A stretch of DNA of 64,000 bases from Pyronema omphalodes (taxonomy: Eukaryota > Ascomycota > Pezizomycetes > Pezizales > Pyronemataceae). The stretch is taken from assembly GCA_024516155.1 (NCBI GenBank), contig JAJJXM010000007.1, positions 372,001 through 436,000 of the forward strand. The letters are read 5' to 3'. Within the stretch, counting starts at the first letter, position 1, and each line of letters begins with the position of its first letter. Under the pieces are notes generated by a model. The model searched no databases and was not told where the DNA came from. It was given only the letters and a program-made list of their open reading frames with translations. This document shows positions 1 through 12,310 of the stretch, piece by piece. The translations under genes and the position numbers were made by a program.

Positions 1-1223
1 GCCCACAGTCCGGGAGAACACTAATCGTGAGAAGTATTGGATTTTTGTATTTTACTGTATTGTGTTGTAGATGCTCATTCATATACAGTATACCAGACGG
101 TTTGTTTTAACCATTTTCATAGGTTTTTGAGTTAATAATTCATTGATTTATTACGGAGTTTACATGATATAATGGAGAACTTCCCGTAAGGCTATAGATA
201 TGCTATAGCAACAATTTTTCTATTGCATTTTACAGCAGAATGATACCGTAAAATGTTACAAATTCGCTTATCACGACTGAGCGCGTCTCTGACGTCAATA
301 CCTTTGTGATTTCAGAGTTACAACTTTTGATTGAATGGAGGGCATTGTGTTTTGTTGGAAAATGTAATAGAAAAAGCGTTGCTATAGCCTTACGGGAAGT
401 TCTCCAATTATCAGCCTTTTCAGCGTGATGTAATGTAATATGATGTAGTGCTATAAAGATTTTATGGTTGTTCCAGGCAGTATATACCATCGTGAAAATC
501 TGCATCTATGGGAGCACCAACGAATGAAAATTCACAACCTTAGTCATGACAAATCACTCGACGTTTTTCCTGTATTGTACTGAATCTTGATTTTGACGCT
601 GTGCTATGATCTATCTTCCACTATTCCATCTTATTCCACGCAGTATAAGTAAGTTAGTAAACAAAACTCTCCACCCTCCTACGCTAGAACTCCCACTTCG
701 GTTCATACTACCAGTATCTATCCAAACCCCAAACCCTAAACTCTATAGCGTAACCTATTTAAGTCTCGAGTCTCTGGTCCGGTTTCGGGGTATATATACA
801 GCTCTTCCTACTTACATAAATAGTCACGTTTAACATATGTTGTATCTTGTAAGTAAGCATGTATGTATGTAGATCTTTAGACTTCATAGATCTTTATCAA
901 CAATTCACTTCACGGATGAAATGTGAAGACGTGACCAAAAATCTTTGTCAATAATGGTTTAGGCATCTAGTTTTTTCACGACAGCATTTTCGTCGTCAAA
1001 AAATACACTATTAGTGAAAGCGAATATTTCGAGCCATACAACCGCTGCAGCCTGTAGCTATGTGCTATGCGTCAGCATTTCTCTTCTTTCCCTTATTTTC
1101 GCAACGTTGGAAGTGACATAGAGCAGAATCATTTTATCATTTCATCCCATTTCCCAGTTCATCGTAATCAATAATTCGACAATAAAAACATTTATGAAAC
1201 AAGCCGAGGAAGCAAAAGTCTAA
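1..1223. other. Gene-free stretch
   Basis: AT-rich sequence with only short, unconvincing open frames on both strands. I see no domain, splice-supported model or RNA gene. One imperfect internal pair exists: the segment around 181-210 (gctatagcaac with a preceding cccgtaag) reappears inverted near 370-410, so 180-410 could fold back on itself; its origin is unknown. Confidence 0.5.
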
Positions 1224-1429
1224 ATGCTTGGTGATACTTACCCTGGTCTAGGGCATTGGAAACCGGGGAAGGCGCAGCTTCAAGTGATGCCGCATTACCC
1301 TAACCCCCCATCTTATATTCCTCCACTTGCTTCCACTTTCTCTACCTTTAGTCTTCGCCGTCTTGTCCCGAGGTGTCATCTTTCTCTAACTCTAACCTCC
1401 AACCCCCGAACCTCCACCTCCACCTTCAC

Positions 1430-2100
1430 TCCGCGCACTGTAGACGAAGTGCTCACTGCTGATCAAGCAACAGCTACTGTCTTGGCCGAAATGCATCCCA
1501 TATTCAATGCATACGCAGTTTACCTATGGTCAGTGGAACTCTGTGTTTAGATTTCCGTTAACTAGGACAAATTGCTGATGTTGATTTTACCACAACTGCG
1601 GAAATCGTTTCAAGAAGCATCATAGAGCTGACGCCTATCAAGGTTAATACATCCCCATAAGATCTTAAAGAATGAACACAGAGTAAGAATCTTACTACCG
1701 GATCCCGAGAGTCGCCGTATATGTTAACGTTTGTTCTGGTGGCTTTGTTGGGCGACCTAACGAATGATTCACTTCGGTATCCGGATTCCGCCACAATTAG
1801 CAATCATTTTATCGAATAATCAGTTTCCTAGCCTCTGATGACTGTTACCGCTGGACTTTGTTTCACTCTCGTTGCTGGTTGGTTAGTTCCTGCTGGATAT
1901 CTCAAACTGGTGGGTAAATGGCTCTGTTCCATTTTGGGCGGAAAAGAAGAGAAAAGACATATTCGAAGTTATAACTAAATTTTCAGAGTTCAGATAAGAG
2001 AAATAGATAAATTGAACGGTTTTTTTTCAGTAACGGTTTTGGCACTTTGATTGCTGCAAAGCTAACGGGGATCTCGGATTATGAAGTGGAGGTATCGGTA
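1430..2100 (+). other. Possible relic of a multi-exon membrane protein
   Basis: Several short plus-strand segments read like exons of one protein but do not join into an open model. Around 1575-1635 there is a segment reading DFTTTAEIVSRSIIELT, around 1690-1805 a hydrophobic segment (PYMLTFVLVALLGD), around 1840-1910 another (GLCFTLVAGWLVPAGYLKL) followed by a GT, and after a TTTTTTTTCAG acceptor near 2029 a segment reading NGFGTLIAAKLTGISDYEV. Stops and frame changes lie between them. No family was recognised. It could be a decayed gene or chance; confidence is low. Confidence 0.2.
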
Positions 2101-2162
2101 AGCACTTCAGTCCCTAAAACAGACAGGAAAACTCTCATGATGTCAATATTCTCGAGTATAAT

Positions 2163-2400
2163 ATAAACCAACGATATAAACACAACGATATAAACACAAC
2201 GATATAAACACAACGATATAAACACAACGATATAAACACAACGATATAAACACAACGATATAAACACAACGATATAAACACAACGATATAAACACAACGA
2301 TATAAACACAACGATATAAACATAACTATATAAACACAACGGTATAAACACAACGATATAAACACAACGATATAAACACCACCACAATAAACACCACCAC
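2163..2400. repeat. 14-bp minisatellite (cacaacgatataaa)n
   Basis: About twelve head-to-tail copies of a 14-bp unit, becoming irregular toward 2330-2400 where the unit drifts to accaccacaataaa-like. Because 14 is not a multiple of 3, all three frames of the complementary strand encode the same 14-residue periodic peptide, which creates long but meaningless open frames. Confidence 0.9.
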
Positions 2401-2464
2401 AATAACTCCAACACCCATCAACACAACCACAGTAAACCCAAAACCACCATAATAAACCCAACCA

Positions 2465-4780
2465 CGATGAATATTTCCCCTTCCAAACAACAGTTGCTAT
2501 GTTTACTATTTTTGCTATTTTACACTTCCAAAGCCATATCGTCCTATCATCCTATGTATCACAACCCATGGTCCCATGGCCATGTTCATCACTCGCATTG
2601 TACTCGGCGTTGGTACTCACGTTGTACGAATCACATGTCTAATGTCTAATGTCTAATGTCCAATGTCTCATTTCCCATCATCATCATCATCATCAGCGGC
2701 ATCATCAAGCGGCATCACATGTCAATTTCACAATCAACAATCAACAATCAACATTCCCGGCTTGTTCCTGCCTTAATCCACTCCATCCACTCCACAGCCG
2801 CCTCCAATATTCCAACTCGGTAATATATCACGTGATATTTTTTCTAATTCATTACAGGGCCTAGGCTACATACCCGGCATATTACAGAGTCACCTTCAAT
2901 TTCACGTGATTCTGCTATGGATAGGCTTTGGAATTCAAGCCAAGCTTCGTGATCCACCACTCACCTTCGCCTTCACCGGACCGGGTAATAAATAAGCTTA
3001 CAGTTGTACATACATATACTTCCAGCTTCCCAGCTTCCCAGCTTCACCGGACAGGCCAGACTGGGGCTGGGGCCAGGCTGGGGTAAATGCTTGGACCTCT
3101 TGATGTATGTACATATGTAAGGTACTTGATTTACATACGCGTTGCGTTGTTGCGTTGCACCGACTTACCGAAGTTCGAACGCGTTGTACCGATGCACCGA
3201 GCGCGTTGGTTGCTGCGGTTACCGGGTATCGGTAACTGGTAACTTGTGACTGTAACTGCTTTTTTTGGGGGGAGGGGGGATGGGCTGAGTCATCGTTTGT
3301 GTCGGTCCTTCGGTCGTGCGCTCGGTCGGTCGGTAGGTCGGGGTCGTGTGCTCTATGTATACAGAAGATGGAGAAGGAAAGGGATGGGAAGGGATGGGGA
3401 TGAGGGGGCTATCTATGGTTATCGATATGGATGTACTGTAGCAAGGCACTGGTCGCTGGTCGCTGGATACGGGACATAGGATACATACGGGATACCAGGG
3501 TGGTTTTGTATGTTTCATGTTTCATTTTTTTTATTAAGAATTAAATATTTCCATTAAATTAGTTCTATGTATGTATGTTTCTGTGGAGTTACAGACCTAT
3601 GTACAGACACTTAACAAGCGAAATCCGCCTCCGCTTCCGCTTCCGAATTGTCCCCGTGTCTAGAGCGTTGTGCCGAGGTTGATGGGATCTACCACTGCGC
3701 GCGCGGGCATACGGGGAATTATATCATGGTTCTGGGTACCTAGGTGACACCTAGGGTACATCCCCACCATAGCTCGTGTGTCCGAGGTGGGTGACGGCGT
3801 TCATCCGCGACCTCCGCAAAATCTAATAGTTAATGGGCTTCGGGAGTGTTAGGGCTCTATGTATGTACACCCCGGGGCTACTGGGATCGGGGGAGTGTGA
3901 GGCGGAATTCGGTTCAAGCTACCGCGGGATGTGTATCGATTGTCGTTTTTACAGATGGGGAAAAACAAAATTTGTTTTTTTGGAATTGTTTAAGATGTTT
4001 TTTTTTTTTTGTTTCTTGGGAAATATAAGAGCTGTATAATGGAATTTCGGGATGATGCGGTGGAAGGTAGATTGGATTGGGTTGGAGGTGATGGAGTTGG
4101 AAATAATTACAGTACTCGGTGGAAATCTATAGACTCTTCAAGCTCTTTCAAGATTGCAATGGAAACATGGGAGGAGCTCAAGCCTCAAGCCTCAAGCTGT
4201 TCCGTCGCACGTCATCGGATACGCTTTCACATGGGACACCCCGGAATCGACTTGCCTCGATGTATGGTTGTATGGGTTGTATGGGTTGTACCACCACACT
4301 ATGGCACACACTACTAACCCCATGCCGTTGCCCCACCAAAGTTCAAACACCACCAACGACGACGACGACGACGACCAGCAAGCAAGCAAGCCAGCCAACT
4401 GCAACCACCGCTCTCCCGTAGCGTGCAACTCTTAGCAGCTTTCCCCAGACATAGAGACTACACTTTCTTCACCCCATGGGCAACTACTATGGATGTACAG
4501 ATGGTGTATGGAGTTACGCGCAGCGGCCATCGACAGTTGTACGAGATGTATACCATATCGGTTGAAATGTATGTAGGGTAGGGTCTTTCCCGGGTGTCTG
4601 ACTTGCTTCTGACTGTCTGACTGTCGACTGCCTGACTGCTGCTGTCTTTCCGGGTCGGTGGTTCTTGCTCTTTCTTACTCTCTTCTTACTCTTCTCGGCT
4701 CCAGCCTCTTCTACTCCTCGGTCCCTACGGTCCCTAGCTGATCTTAGCGGGCTGTTTTCCCCGGCTCAAGCCCTTCCTCC
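2465..4780. other. Gene-free stretch upstream of isocitrate lyase
   Basis: No convincing gene. The stretch holds short simple repeats (taatgtc near 2638-2665, catcat near 2677-2700, ccagctt near 3023-3045, gacgac near 4358-4374), GC-rich patches and T-runs. The ORFs here are low in complexity and lack splice-supported extensions. The downstream end is probably part of the isocitrate lyase promoter. Confidence 0.5.
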
Positions 4781-4885
4781 CCCCCGTCCCTCCGTCCTTC
4801 CAGGCTCCCTCCATACACACACTTCCTTCCCCCTCCCCCCCCATACCCCCCCCCCCCCCCCCATCCCCCCCCCCATCCCCCCCTC
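4781..4885. repeat. C-rich tract upstream of isocitrate lyase
   Basis: A pyrimidine-rich, strongly C-rich stretch with a run of 16 or more C near 4846-4862 and further C runs to 4885. It sits about 400 bp upstream of the isocitrate lyase start codon. The G-rich complement could form G-quadruplexes. Whether it is regulatory cannot be told from sequence. Confidence 0.7.
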
Positions 4886-5165
4886 CAGCCCTAGCTCCAA
4901 TCCAGCGTCAACTGCCAGGTGGCTGTCTCGCTCTTCGGCAATCACTCCTACCCATAGCAACCTAAATTCCCCATGCATCCATACAACTCCGCTGCTCCTG
5001 GTCCCCAGCTACTACGAATCCCGCTGGGCCGAAATCGTCCGACGATCAAGCACCACTGTAGCACTGTGAGTGTCTGCATCCGAGGCCGGCACTGAGTCAC
5101 ATCAGCCATGGCAAGCGAATAATCCATCCTCCTCCTCCCGTCCGATTACTGCAACACCGAGAAGC

Positions 5166-5172
5166 ATATATA
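5166..5172 (+). promoter_or_regulatory. TATA-box-like element of isocitrate lyase
   Basis: A TATATA hexamer lies about 100 bp upstream of the start codon at 5270 and is followed by a CA/CT-rich probable 5' leader (cactcaacacaac, ccaccaccac). The distance suits a core promoter of a strongly inducible fungal gene. The assignment rests on position and motif only. Confidence 0.5.
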
Positions 5173-5269
5173 CAGCTGCATCCGCCCCCGGATTTCAGCT
5201 TCATTCACTCAACACAACTACCCCTCCCACCCCTTCCACCACCACAACCCCCACATAAATATATACAAC

Positions 5270-6950
5270 ATGTCTCTCGAAGCTGAGCAGAAGGCCTACG
5301 AGGCCGAGGTCGCCGCCGTCAAGGCCTGGTGGGGACAGGACCGTTGGAGATACACCAAGCGCCCATACACCGCTGAGACCATCGTCTCCAAGCGTGGAAA
5401 CCTTCCCATCGACTACCCTTCCAACGCTCAGGCAAAGAAGGCATGGAAGATTCTTGAGGAGAGATTCGCCAAGAAGGAGGTCTCCCAGACCTACGGATGT
5501 CTCGACCCTGTCATGCTCACCCAGATGGCAAAGTACCTTGACACTGTCTACGTTTCCGGATGGCAGTGCTCTTCTACTGCCTCTACCTCCCACGAGCCCT
5601 CTCCCGATTTGGCAGACTACCCCATGGTAAGCTAGTAACCCCACATTTTTGAAGATCCATGGATTTGGAAGCTAATATATCACCCCGCAGGACACTGTCC
5701 CCAACAAGGTCGAGCACCTCTTCAAGGCCCAGCTTTTCCACGACCGCAAGCAGCGTGAGGAGCGTCTCTCTACCCCCATTGAGCAGCGTGCTTCCAAGCC
5801 CAACATTGACTACCTCCGTCCCATCATTGCTGATGCCGACACTGGTCACGGAGGTTTGACTGCCGTCCTTAAGCTCACCAAGCTCTTCATTGAGCGTGGT
5901 GCCGCCGGAATTCACATTGAGGACCAGGCTCCTGGTACCAAGAAGTGTGGACACATGGCCGGAAAGGTCCTTGTCCCTGTTTCTGAGCACATCAACCGTC
6001 TCGTTGCCATCCGTGCCCAGGCCGATATCATGGGAGTTGACCTCCTTGCCGTTGCCCGTACCGACTCTGAGGCTGCTACCCTCATCACCACCTCTGTCGA
6101 CACCCGCGACCACCCCTTCATCCTCGGATCCACCAACCCCAACTTGAACCCCCTTGCTCCTCTTCTCGCCGCCGCTGAGGCCGCCGGAAAGTCCGGAGAC
6201 GCCCTCCAGCAGATTGAGGACGAGTACATGCGCCAGGCCAACATCATGTTGTTCGACGACGCCGTTGCCGCCGCCTTGAAGGCCGCCGGAAAGGAGGACA
6301 AGATCCCCGCCTACCTCGCCGAGGCCAAGGGCAAGAGCAACCCCGAGGCTCGTATCATCGCCAAGAACATTCTCGGACAGGAAGTTTTCTTCGACTGGGA
6401 CTCCCCCCGTACCCGTGAGGGATACTACCGTTACCAGGGAGGAACCAAGTGCGCCATCATGCGCGGAGTTGCCTTCGCTCCTTACGCCGACTTGATCTGG
6501 ATGGAGTCCAAGAAGCCCGACTACGCCCAGGCTGTCGAGTTCGCTGAGGGAATCCACGCTGTCTGGCCTGAGCAGAAACTCGCCTACAACTTGTCCCCCT
6601 CTTTCAACTGGAAGGCTGCCATGTCCTCCGATGACCAGGAGACTTACATCACCCGTCTTGCTAAGCTTGGTTACTGCTGGCAGTTCATCACCTTGGCTGG
6701 ACTCCACACTAACGCTCTTATCTCCGACACCTTCGCTAAGGCTTATGCTAAGCAGGGAATGAAGGCCTACGGATCTTTGGTCCAGGAGCCCGAGATGGAG
6801 AACGGTGTCGATGTTGTCACTCACCAGAAATGGTCTGGTGCTAACTACGTCGATGGTCTCCTCAAGATGGTCACCGGTGGTGTCTCCTCTACTGCTGCTA
6901 TGGGTAAGGAGGTTACTGAGACTCAGTTTGAGGGCTTCACCAAGCACTAA
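5270..6950 (+). CDS. acuD/icl1: Isocitrate lyase
   Basis: Cleaves isocitrate to glyoxylate and succinate, the first glyoxylate-cycle step, needed for growth on acetate or fatty acids; usually in peroxisomes or glyoxysomes. Two exons, 5270-5626 and 5691-6950, flank a 64-nt phase-0 intron (GTAAGC donor, GCTAAT branch site near 5671, CGCAG acceptor). The product is 538 residues, the usual fungal length. Visible family landmarks are the KKCGHMAGK catalytic loop (nucleophile Cys about residue 205), the substrate/metal region [11 protein letters not shown] before it, and the fungal insertion domain in the middle. Codon use is strongly biased (GCC, AAG, GAG, CGT), as in highly expressed genes. The start is the first ATG after a CA-rich leader and begins the conserved N-terminus. 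The C-terminus ends in TKH, not a canonical SKL-type peroxisomal signal, so import would need another signal. Confidence 0.98.
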
Positions 6951-8040
6951 ACTGGTCGTGTTGAACTGAGATGTAGAAAGAGAAAGAGAATTGGGTTCTG
7001 AAAATTACAAAACCCAACGGTGCAGATGGCGCATTTGTTTGAAGTTGTTTAAAATGGGCATGCTTTTCTTTTTTGGGTTGTTTTGAATTTGCGGCTTTTG
7101 AGTTTTTTTGGGAAATACCAATGGGTTTTTTTTTTTGCGAATGTATTTATGAGATTTTTTCTTACTTTTTCTTATTTTATTGTATTGAAGAGATATATAG
7201 ACAATACATATATTTTTTTGTGTCTAAACTTTAAGGCTTTGATGATGTGAATGAGGATTGGAGGAGTGTGGTAATCATGAATCGTGAATTGTGATATTTG
7301 TGATAATCGTGATGATAATTACTTTTTGATGAATAGAAAAATTTGCTTTCGATATAGCAGGGGTTTTATTTGCTTTTCGTTGCGTTACTTTCGTTCGTTC
7401 GTTCGTCCATCCATCCGTCCAGTGAGTGGAGGTTGAGGTGGACGTGGGAAAGGATGTCATTATCATGATCATTATGTATCACTCGATACTGGAATCTTAA
7501 GCTGGAAACTAGAAACTAGAAACTCGAAGCTGGAAACGGGAAACTATGTAGAAGCTTGATATGGAGACTTGATATGTAGAAGCTTGATATGTAGAAGCTT
7601 GATATGTAGAAGCTTGATATATAGAGCCGGGATTTATGGAGATGGGATTTTATGGAGCAGTGATGAAAAGGGATGGTTACACGGGATTTTAGGTTATGCT
7701 TATGCATATCTATGCATATCTATGCATATGTAGAATGACTTCATGTAGATCTGGATTTGGACTTCATTGGGTTGTGAAGGGTCCGGGGTTGTGATGGGGG
7801 TGATGGGGGTGATGGGTGTGATGGGTGTGATGGGTGTGATGGGTGTGATGGGTGTGATGGGTGTGATGGGTCCGGGGTTGCGATGAGGGGATACGGGGGG
7901 CTTGGGATACTTGTTTGAGGTACTTGTTATTATGGTATATGGTAACTTGTTATACTGGGGGATTGTACTGTGGGGCTTGGGATATGGGAGGCTTGTTTAT
8001 GGGGCTTGGGTTATGGGAGCTTGTTATATTGGGAGCTTGT
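6951..8040. repeat. 3' flank of isocitrate lyase with minisatellites
   Basis: T-rich 3' flank followed by simple repeats: a 15- to 16-bp repeat (gtagaagcttgatat) at about 7545-7625 and a 10-bp repeat (gatgggtgtg, first as gatgggggtg) at about 7795-7870. No gene is visible. Confidence 0.7.
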
Positions 8041-8044
8041 ATGT

Positions 8045-8383
8045 AATCTTGTTGTAATCTTGTAATCTTGTAATCTTGTAATCTTGTAATCTTGTAATCT
8101 TGTAATCTTGTAATCTTGTAATCTTGTAATCTTGTAATCTTGTAATCTTGTAATCTTGTAATCTTGTAATCTTGTAATCTTGTAATCTTGTAATCTTGTA
8201 ATCTTGTAATCTTGTAATCTTGTAATCTTGTAATCTTGTAATCTTGTAATCTTGTAATCTTGTAATCTTGTAATCTTGTAATCTTGTAATCTTGTAATCT
8301 TGTAATCTTGTAATCTTGTAGTCTTGTAATCTTGTAATCTTGTAATCTTGTAATCTTGTAATCTTGTAATCTTGTAATCTTGT
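8045..8383. repeat. 8-bp satellite array (aatcttgt)n
   Basis: About forty head-to-tail copies of an 8-bp unit, almost perfect: one copy reads gtcttgt (near 8320), and the array ends near 8383 in tgttatatgg. It is the longest simple-sequence array in the window. No coding meaning. Confidence 0.95.
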
Positions 8384-9500
8384 TATATGGTACTGTATTT
8401 TCTTGTATGTATTTTCTTGTATGTACTATGTAGTCTATCTTGTATATGGAACTGTTATAACTTGCGATACTTGTTATATTCCGGGTTTGTTATACTGGGG
8501 GCTTGTTTTGAGGGCTTATACTGGGCTTGTTATACTGGGGGACTTATTGTCTTATTCTGTGGGGCTTGGGGCTTGTTCCTGGTGTTAAATACCGGGCTTT
8601 TAAACTTGTAACTTGTAACTTGTAACTTATACTATGCATCGTTTGGCACGGTCCGTCCAGGACGGACGGCGGACCATGTTAGTCGTCCGGCATCCACAAT
8701 CCTGGACAGACAGCCACTAGATGTTCCGGTCCCGTCCTTCCTTGAACTCAAAAATTGGCGGGTGACTACAGGACCGTGGGTTTCGGGTGAGCTACTTTGT
8801 TACTTTGTACGGGGCGGTTTGGTTCAAGATTTCAACTTTCAAGTTAACCAGACATTATGGGGTTTTCAGCAGGAAATTTTCAGCACTGTGGTAGATGAAC
8901 CGTTAATTGCGGCACTTTAGTAAAGCCTTTACAATCAACTGAAGGTACATGCAGCATGCAGCATGCTTCACCCAGAAATAGTTTGACTGCCTATGTATAT
9001 GCATATCCATATGGTAGCTTGATATTTTTGGTTTCTTGGTTACCTGTTAAAGTATCATCCCGATATCATTATTTCTTCTATCCTACCTTTCCATCTTCTT
9101 CTATCCTTCACATTCTATCTTCTACCTGCAAGAATTTTCCACTTCTTTCATTGCCATTGCCATTGCCCCTGTAAGTCAAGCATCAACAGCCATCACTCTA
9201 TTCCCAGAAGAGCAAGAATATACCAATTTCCTTATCGGCGTCCTGAGTCCTCTATACCTATACCTATTCCGACCATAGACAGTGGCTGCCCTCTTAAGAG
9301 TTGTGTTCATTCGAGAAGGATATATTGGCTAGTAAAATCATAATTTCTTCCAGGGAGTCAGGGATGTAAAAGTTACATACCTAACATTTGTAGCTTCTAG
9401 CTTCTGTATTAATATTTCTCACCGGGGTCTACACACCCAATTGAGGTAATTATAGAGTCCGGATCCAATTCCCCGGGGAAGGATGTAGATGCACTTTAGT
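8384..9500. other. Gene-free stretch
   Basis: Contains degenerate cttgttatactggggg-type repeats (8384-8630), a GC-rich patch with ggacgg/ccgtcc motifs (8640-8780) and AT-rich sequence. No supported gene. The frames at 8387-8611 are built of repeat-derived peptides. Confidence 0.4.
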
Positions 9501-9755
9501 GGGGGGTGGGGGGGGGGGGGGGGGGGGGAGAAGCGGCATGATTATTCATCAGGATAGGTTTTTTTTTTGTTTTTTTTTGAGAGAGAGAGAAATTGAATAT
9601 GCCTGACTTTTTTTTTCTGACTTCTGACTTTTTTTTTCTGACTTCTGACTTTTTTTTTCTGACTTCTGACTTTTTTTTTCCGACTTCTGACTTCTGACTT
9701 CTGACTTCTGACTTCTGACTTCTGACTTCTGACTTCTGACTTCTGACTTCTGTTC
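9501..9755. repeat. G-run and 7-bp (cttctga)n repeats
   Basis: A nearly pure G tract (about 9501-9529) is followed by T-runs and by tandem ctgacttctgacttttttttt units that simplify to perfect cttctga heptamers at about 9680-9750. The frames across it encode only periodic peptides. Confidence 0.85.
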
Positions 9756-10094
9756 GTGTATTGCATTGGTATCATCGATGAAAAATACTATAAGCCGTAG
9801 TAGAAAACCGCCGGTTACGAGTGACCGGTGAAAACGCTAGTCGTGGTCACTTACGGTCACCCGCCGTCACCTGCGGTCCGTCCCGTCTTGGTCCTCCTAC
9901 AGGACCGCACCAGACAGACCGTGCCGAACTCTGTAAGAATGTTTTATCGGAGTCGGAGCAGAGGGCGCATATTCGGAATTACGTGCTATGCGATTTGGAT
10001 CTGGATTTTAACTTCGAAAAAAAAACACACAAAGGGATACGGATAAACTTTGCGGTGGGTGCTGTGTTGGTTAGGGGGTATTGCAGAAAATTCT

Positions 10095-10097
<3 letters not shown>

Positions 10098-10136
<39 letters not shown>

Positions 10137-10151
10137 GGGGGGGGGGGGGGT
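10098..10151. repeat. T-run followed by G-run
   Basis: About 36 consecutive T followed, after an A, by about 15 G. The resulting open frames (poly-Phe/poly-Gly or poly-Lys/poly-Pro) are artefacts. Confidence 0.9.
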
Positions 10152-10273
10152 ATCGATTGTATCTTGGATATCTTAGGTATTTCGATGTTTTAACGGAGGG
10201 GGTTCGGTGATGCGAATTGCTTTTTTCGTTATTGGGTTTTAGGGTTTGAGGTTTGGGGTTTGTCGAGTACATA

Positions 10274-11212
10274 CAAGTAGTAACTGTTATTAAGGTAATA
10301 AATAGATAACCTAGAAATTAGAAACTTTCTACATTATAATTCGTGATTCTTGATTTGTGATAATGGATAATCGATACCAAGTACCATGTAGTGGATAAAA
10401 GATATTGGGATTTCTCTCGATTGATTTTCGTAACGGTACACGGGTATGTACTGTCGGTGTAAACTAGCGCGGGTTATGTCTTGGATATATTTACTCCCTG
10501 GACAGTAGTAGATGCAGTCAATGGCGCAATTTGTAGTCGGGGCTCCATTATATTCCGAGCGGAGTCCGGACTATCGATGTATCATGTGTGGTCCAATTTC
10601 CAGTCCCCTTGGCCTCCCGGACCGGACGGTTAAAAAAGGTGAACTTCAAACACTGGAATATGATATATATACATACATACGGAGGTTTTCTTATCTATAA
10701 CACTAGATAGTGCTGTTCCGAATCCTGGAATAGTTGATAATGCTATGTACTACCAGGCCATATGCATGCGCAGTACAGAAAAGAAAACGGAAGGGAGAGG
10801 AGAAGAGTTGGACAAGGTTACCGGTAGCGGTGATAGAGACAGGGTTACTACTTAGGTACATGCATACATACTTTTAGGTAAGAGGGTAAATTTAGAAAAT
10901 GCCTACATAGCTGGCCGAGCCCCGGAACATATGTACACCCTCCACCACATAGGCTATCAGCAGAACACCTCTTTCCACCTATGGATACACAAAACTCCAC
11001 CTTTCCTCCACTATTGAAGGTATCTGAAAACCGTGTCGAATTATTGATGTTAAACTACCACCAACGGTAATTGCGTATCTTTTTTCTTCCAATGATGGAC
11101 GACGCGCTTGATAGTTTGTAATCCCCTCTCTATGATTTGAAATTGCGATACTAATAATCCCTATAGGCTACAGACAGCCCGAGACTTTGTAAAACTTATG
11201 GAAGTAACCACG
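10274..11212. other. Gene-free stretch
   Basis: Mixed AT-rich sequence with no supported gene, RNA gene or obvious repeat longer than a few units. Confidence 0.4.
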
Positions 11213-12310
11213 CTCATATTTTACTCTACAATTAAAGCAATGTCAAAACGTCTCTACATGGTGCTTGGGAAGATCTGCCACCGAAAATGATGGGTTACTG
11301 CTCTGACGATGCCGATATGGAGGCAGATGGTGGGAAAGTTAGCAAAGAGTCTTCCTGATTCGACGGTGGTAGTCAACCTGGGCCCATAATACGATACGAC
11401 TTTGATGCTTCGCTTGAGTAGCTAGTAGTATCGAGCAACAGAATCCCCTCTCGATGGTCATTCTTCATTCATGTTTAGGAGACAGTCACACTCATATTTT
11501 ACTCTACAATTAAAGCAATGTCAAAACGTCTCTACATGGTGCTTGGGAAGATCTGCCACCGAACATGATGGGTTACTGCTCTGACGATGCCGATATGGAG
11601 GCAGATGGTGGGAAAGTTAGCAAAGAGTCTTCCTGATTCGACGGTGGTAGTCAACCTGGGCCCATAATACGATACGACTTTGATGCTTCGCTTGAGTAGC
11701 TAGTAGTATCGAGCAACAGAATCCCCTCTCGATGGTCATTCTTCATTCATGTTTAGGAGACAGTCACACTCATATTTTACTCTACAATTAAAGCAATGTC
11801 AAAACGTCTCTACATGGTGCTTGGGAAGATCTGCCACCGAACATGATGGGTTACTGCTCTGACGATGCCGATATGGAGGCAGATGGTGGGAAAGTTAGCA
11901 AAGAGTCTCTCTGATTCGACGGTGGTAGTCAACCTGGGCCCATAATACGATACGACTTTGATACTTCGCTTGAGTAGCTAGCAATATTGAGAAGTGTTAC
12001 CCCCTCTCCATGGTCATTCGTGTTGAGGAACACGATTCAAGGTTGAAGTTTCTTCCCCTGTTGTTTATAACTAGAACCAACCACTTTGCGAGACACACTT
12101 TTTACGCTTGTATGCCATTGATACTACTCCCTTCACCGCTCCCAGAATTTCGAAACGTGTATCGATGGGATGTGGGAACGCCGACCATCAACCATGATAG
12201 GTTACTGCTTTGACGATGCCACTAGAGCGGCAGCGTTTGGAAAAGTTAGCAAAGGGCTTCACTAATTGGGAGGTGTTGTTGACCTGGGTCCTGACTGGTA
12301 TAATAGAGAA
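11213..12310. repeat. 278-bp tandem repeat, three near-identical units plus a divergent fourth
   Basis: Units start at 11213, 11491 and 11769 (each beginning ctcatattttactctac), so the period is 278 bp. The first two differ by very few bases. The third decays after about 11960. A fourth, clearly diverged unit is recognisable at about 12170-12300 by shared blocks (ggttactgct.tgacgatgcc, ggaaaagttagcaaag, gacctgggtcc). No long frame runs through the unit and no gene family was recognised. It is a non-coding tandem repeat or a repeat of an unknown transcript. Confidence 0.9.

Noticed and set aside
720..745. Telomere-like aaccctaaac sequence
   Set aside because: Only one or two degenerate units, not an array, and in the middle of unique DNA.
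2079..2461. Two overlapping minus-strand frames with periodic RCVYIVVFISLCLY peptides
   Set aside because: They are products of the 14-bp minisatellite, which is open in all frames.
5583..6947. 454-codon open frame antisense to isocitrate lyase
   Set aside because: It is a shadow of the strongly biased codon use of the real gene. It has Leu/Val/Gly/Asp-rich composition with no domain and no promoter or splice signals of its own.
8045..8383. Considered as a CRISPR array
   Set aside because: Uninterrupted short satellite without spacers, in a eukaryotic genome.
8641..9930. Possible TIR element with ggcacggtccgtc / gacagaccgtgcc ends
   Set aside because: The imperfect match is only about 13 of 15 bases, with no target duplication and no second copy seen in the window.
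9542..10272. Several ORFs rich in KKK, FFF, SQKSEVR or GGG
   Set aside because: Generated by T-runs, G-runs and the 7-bp repeat.
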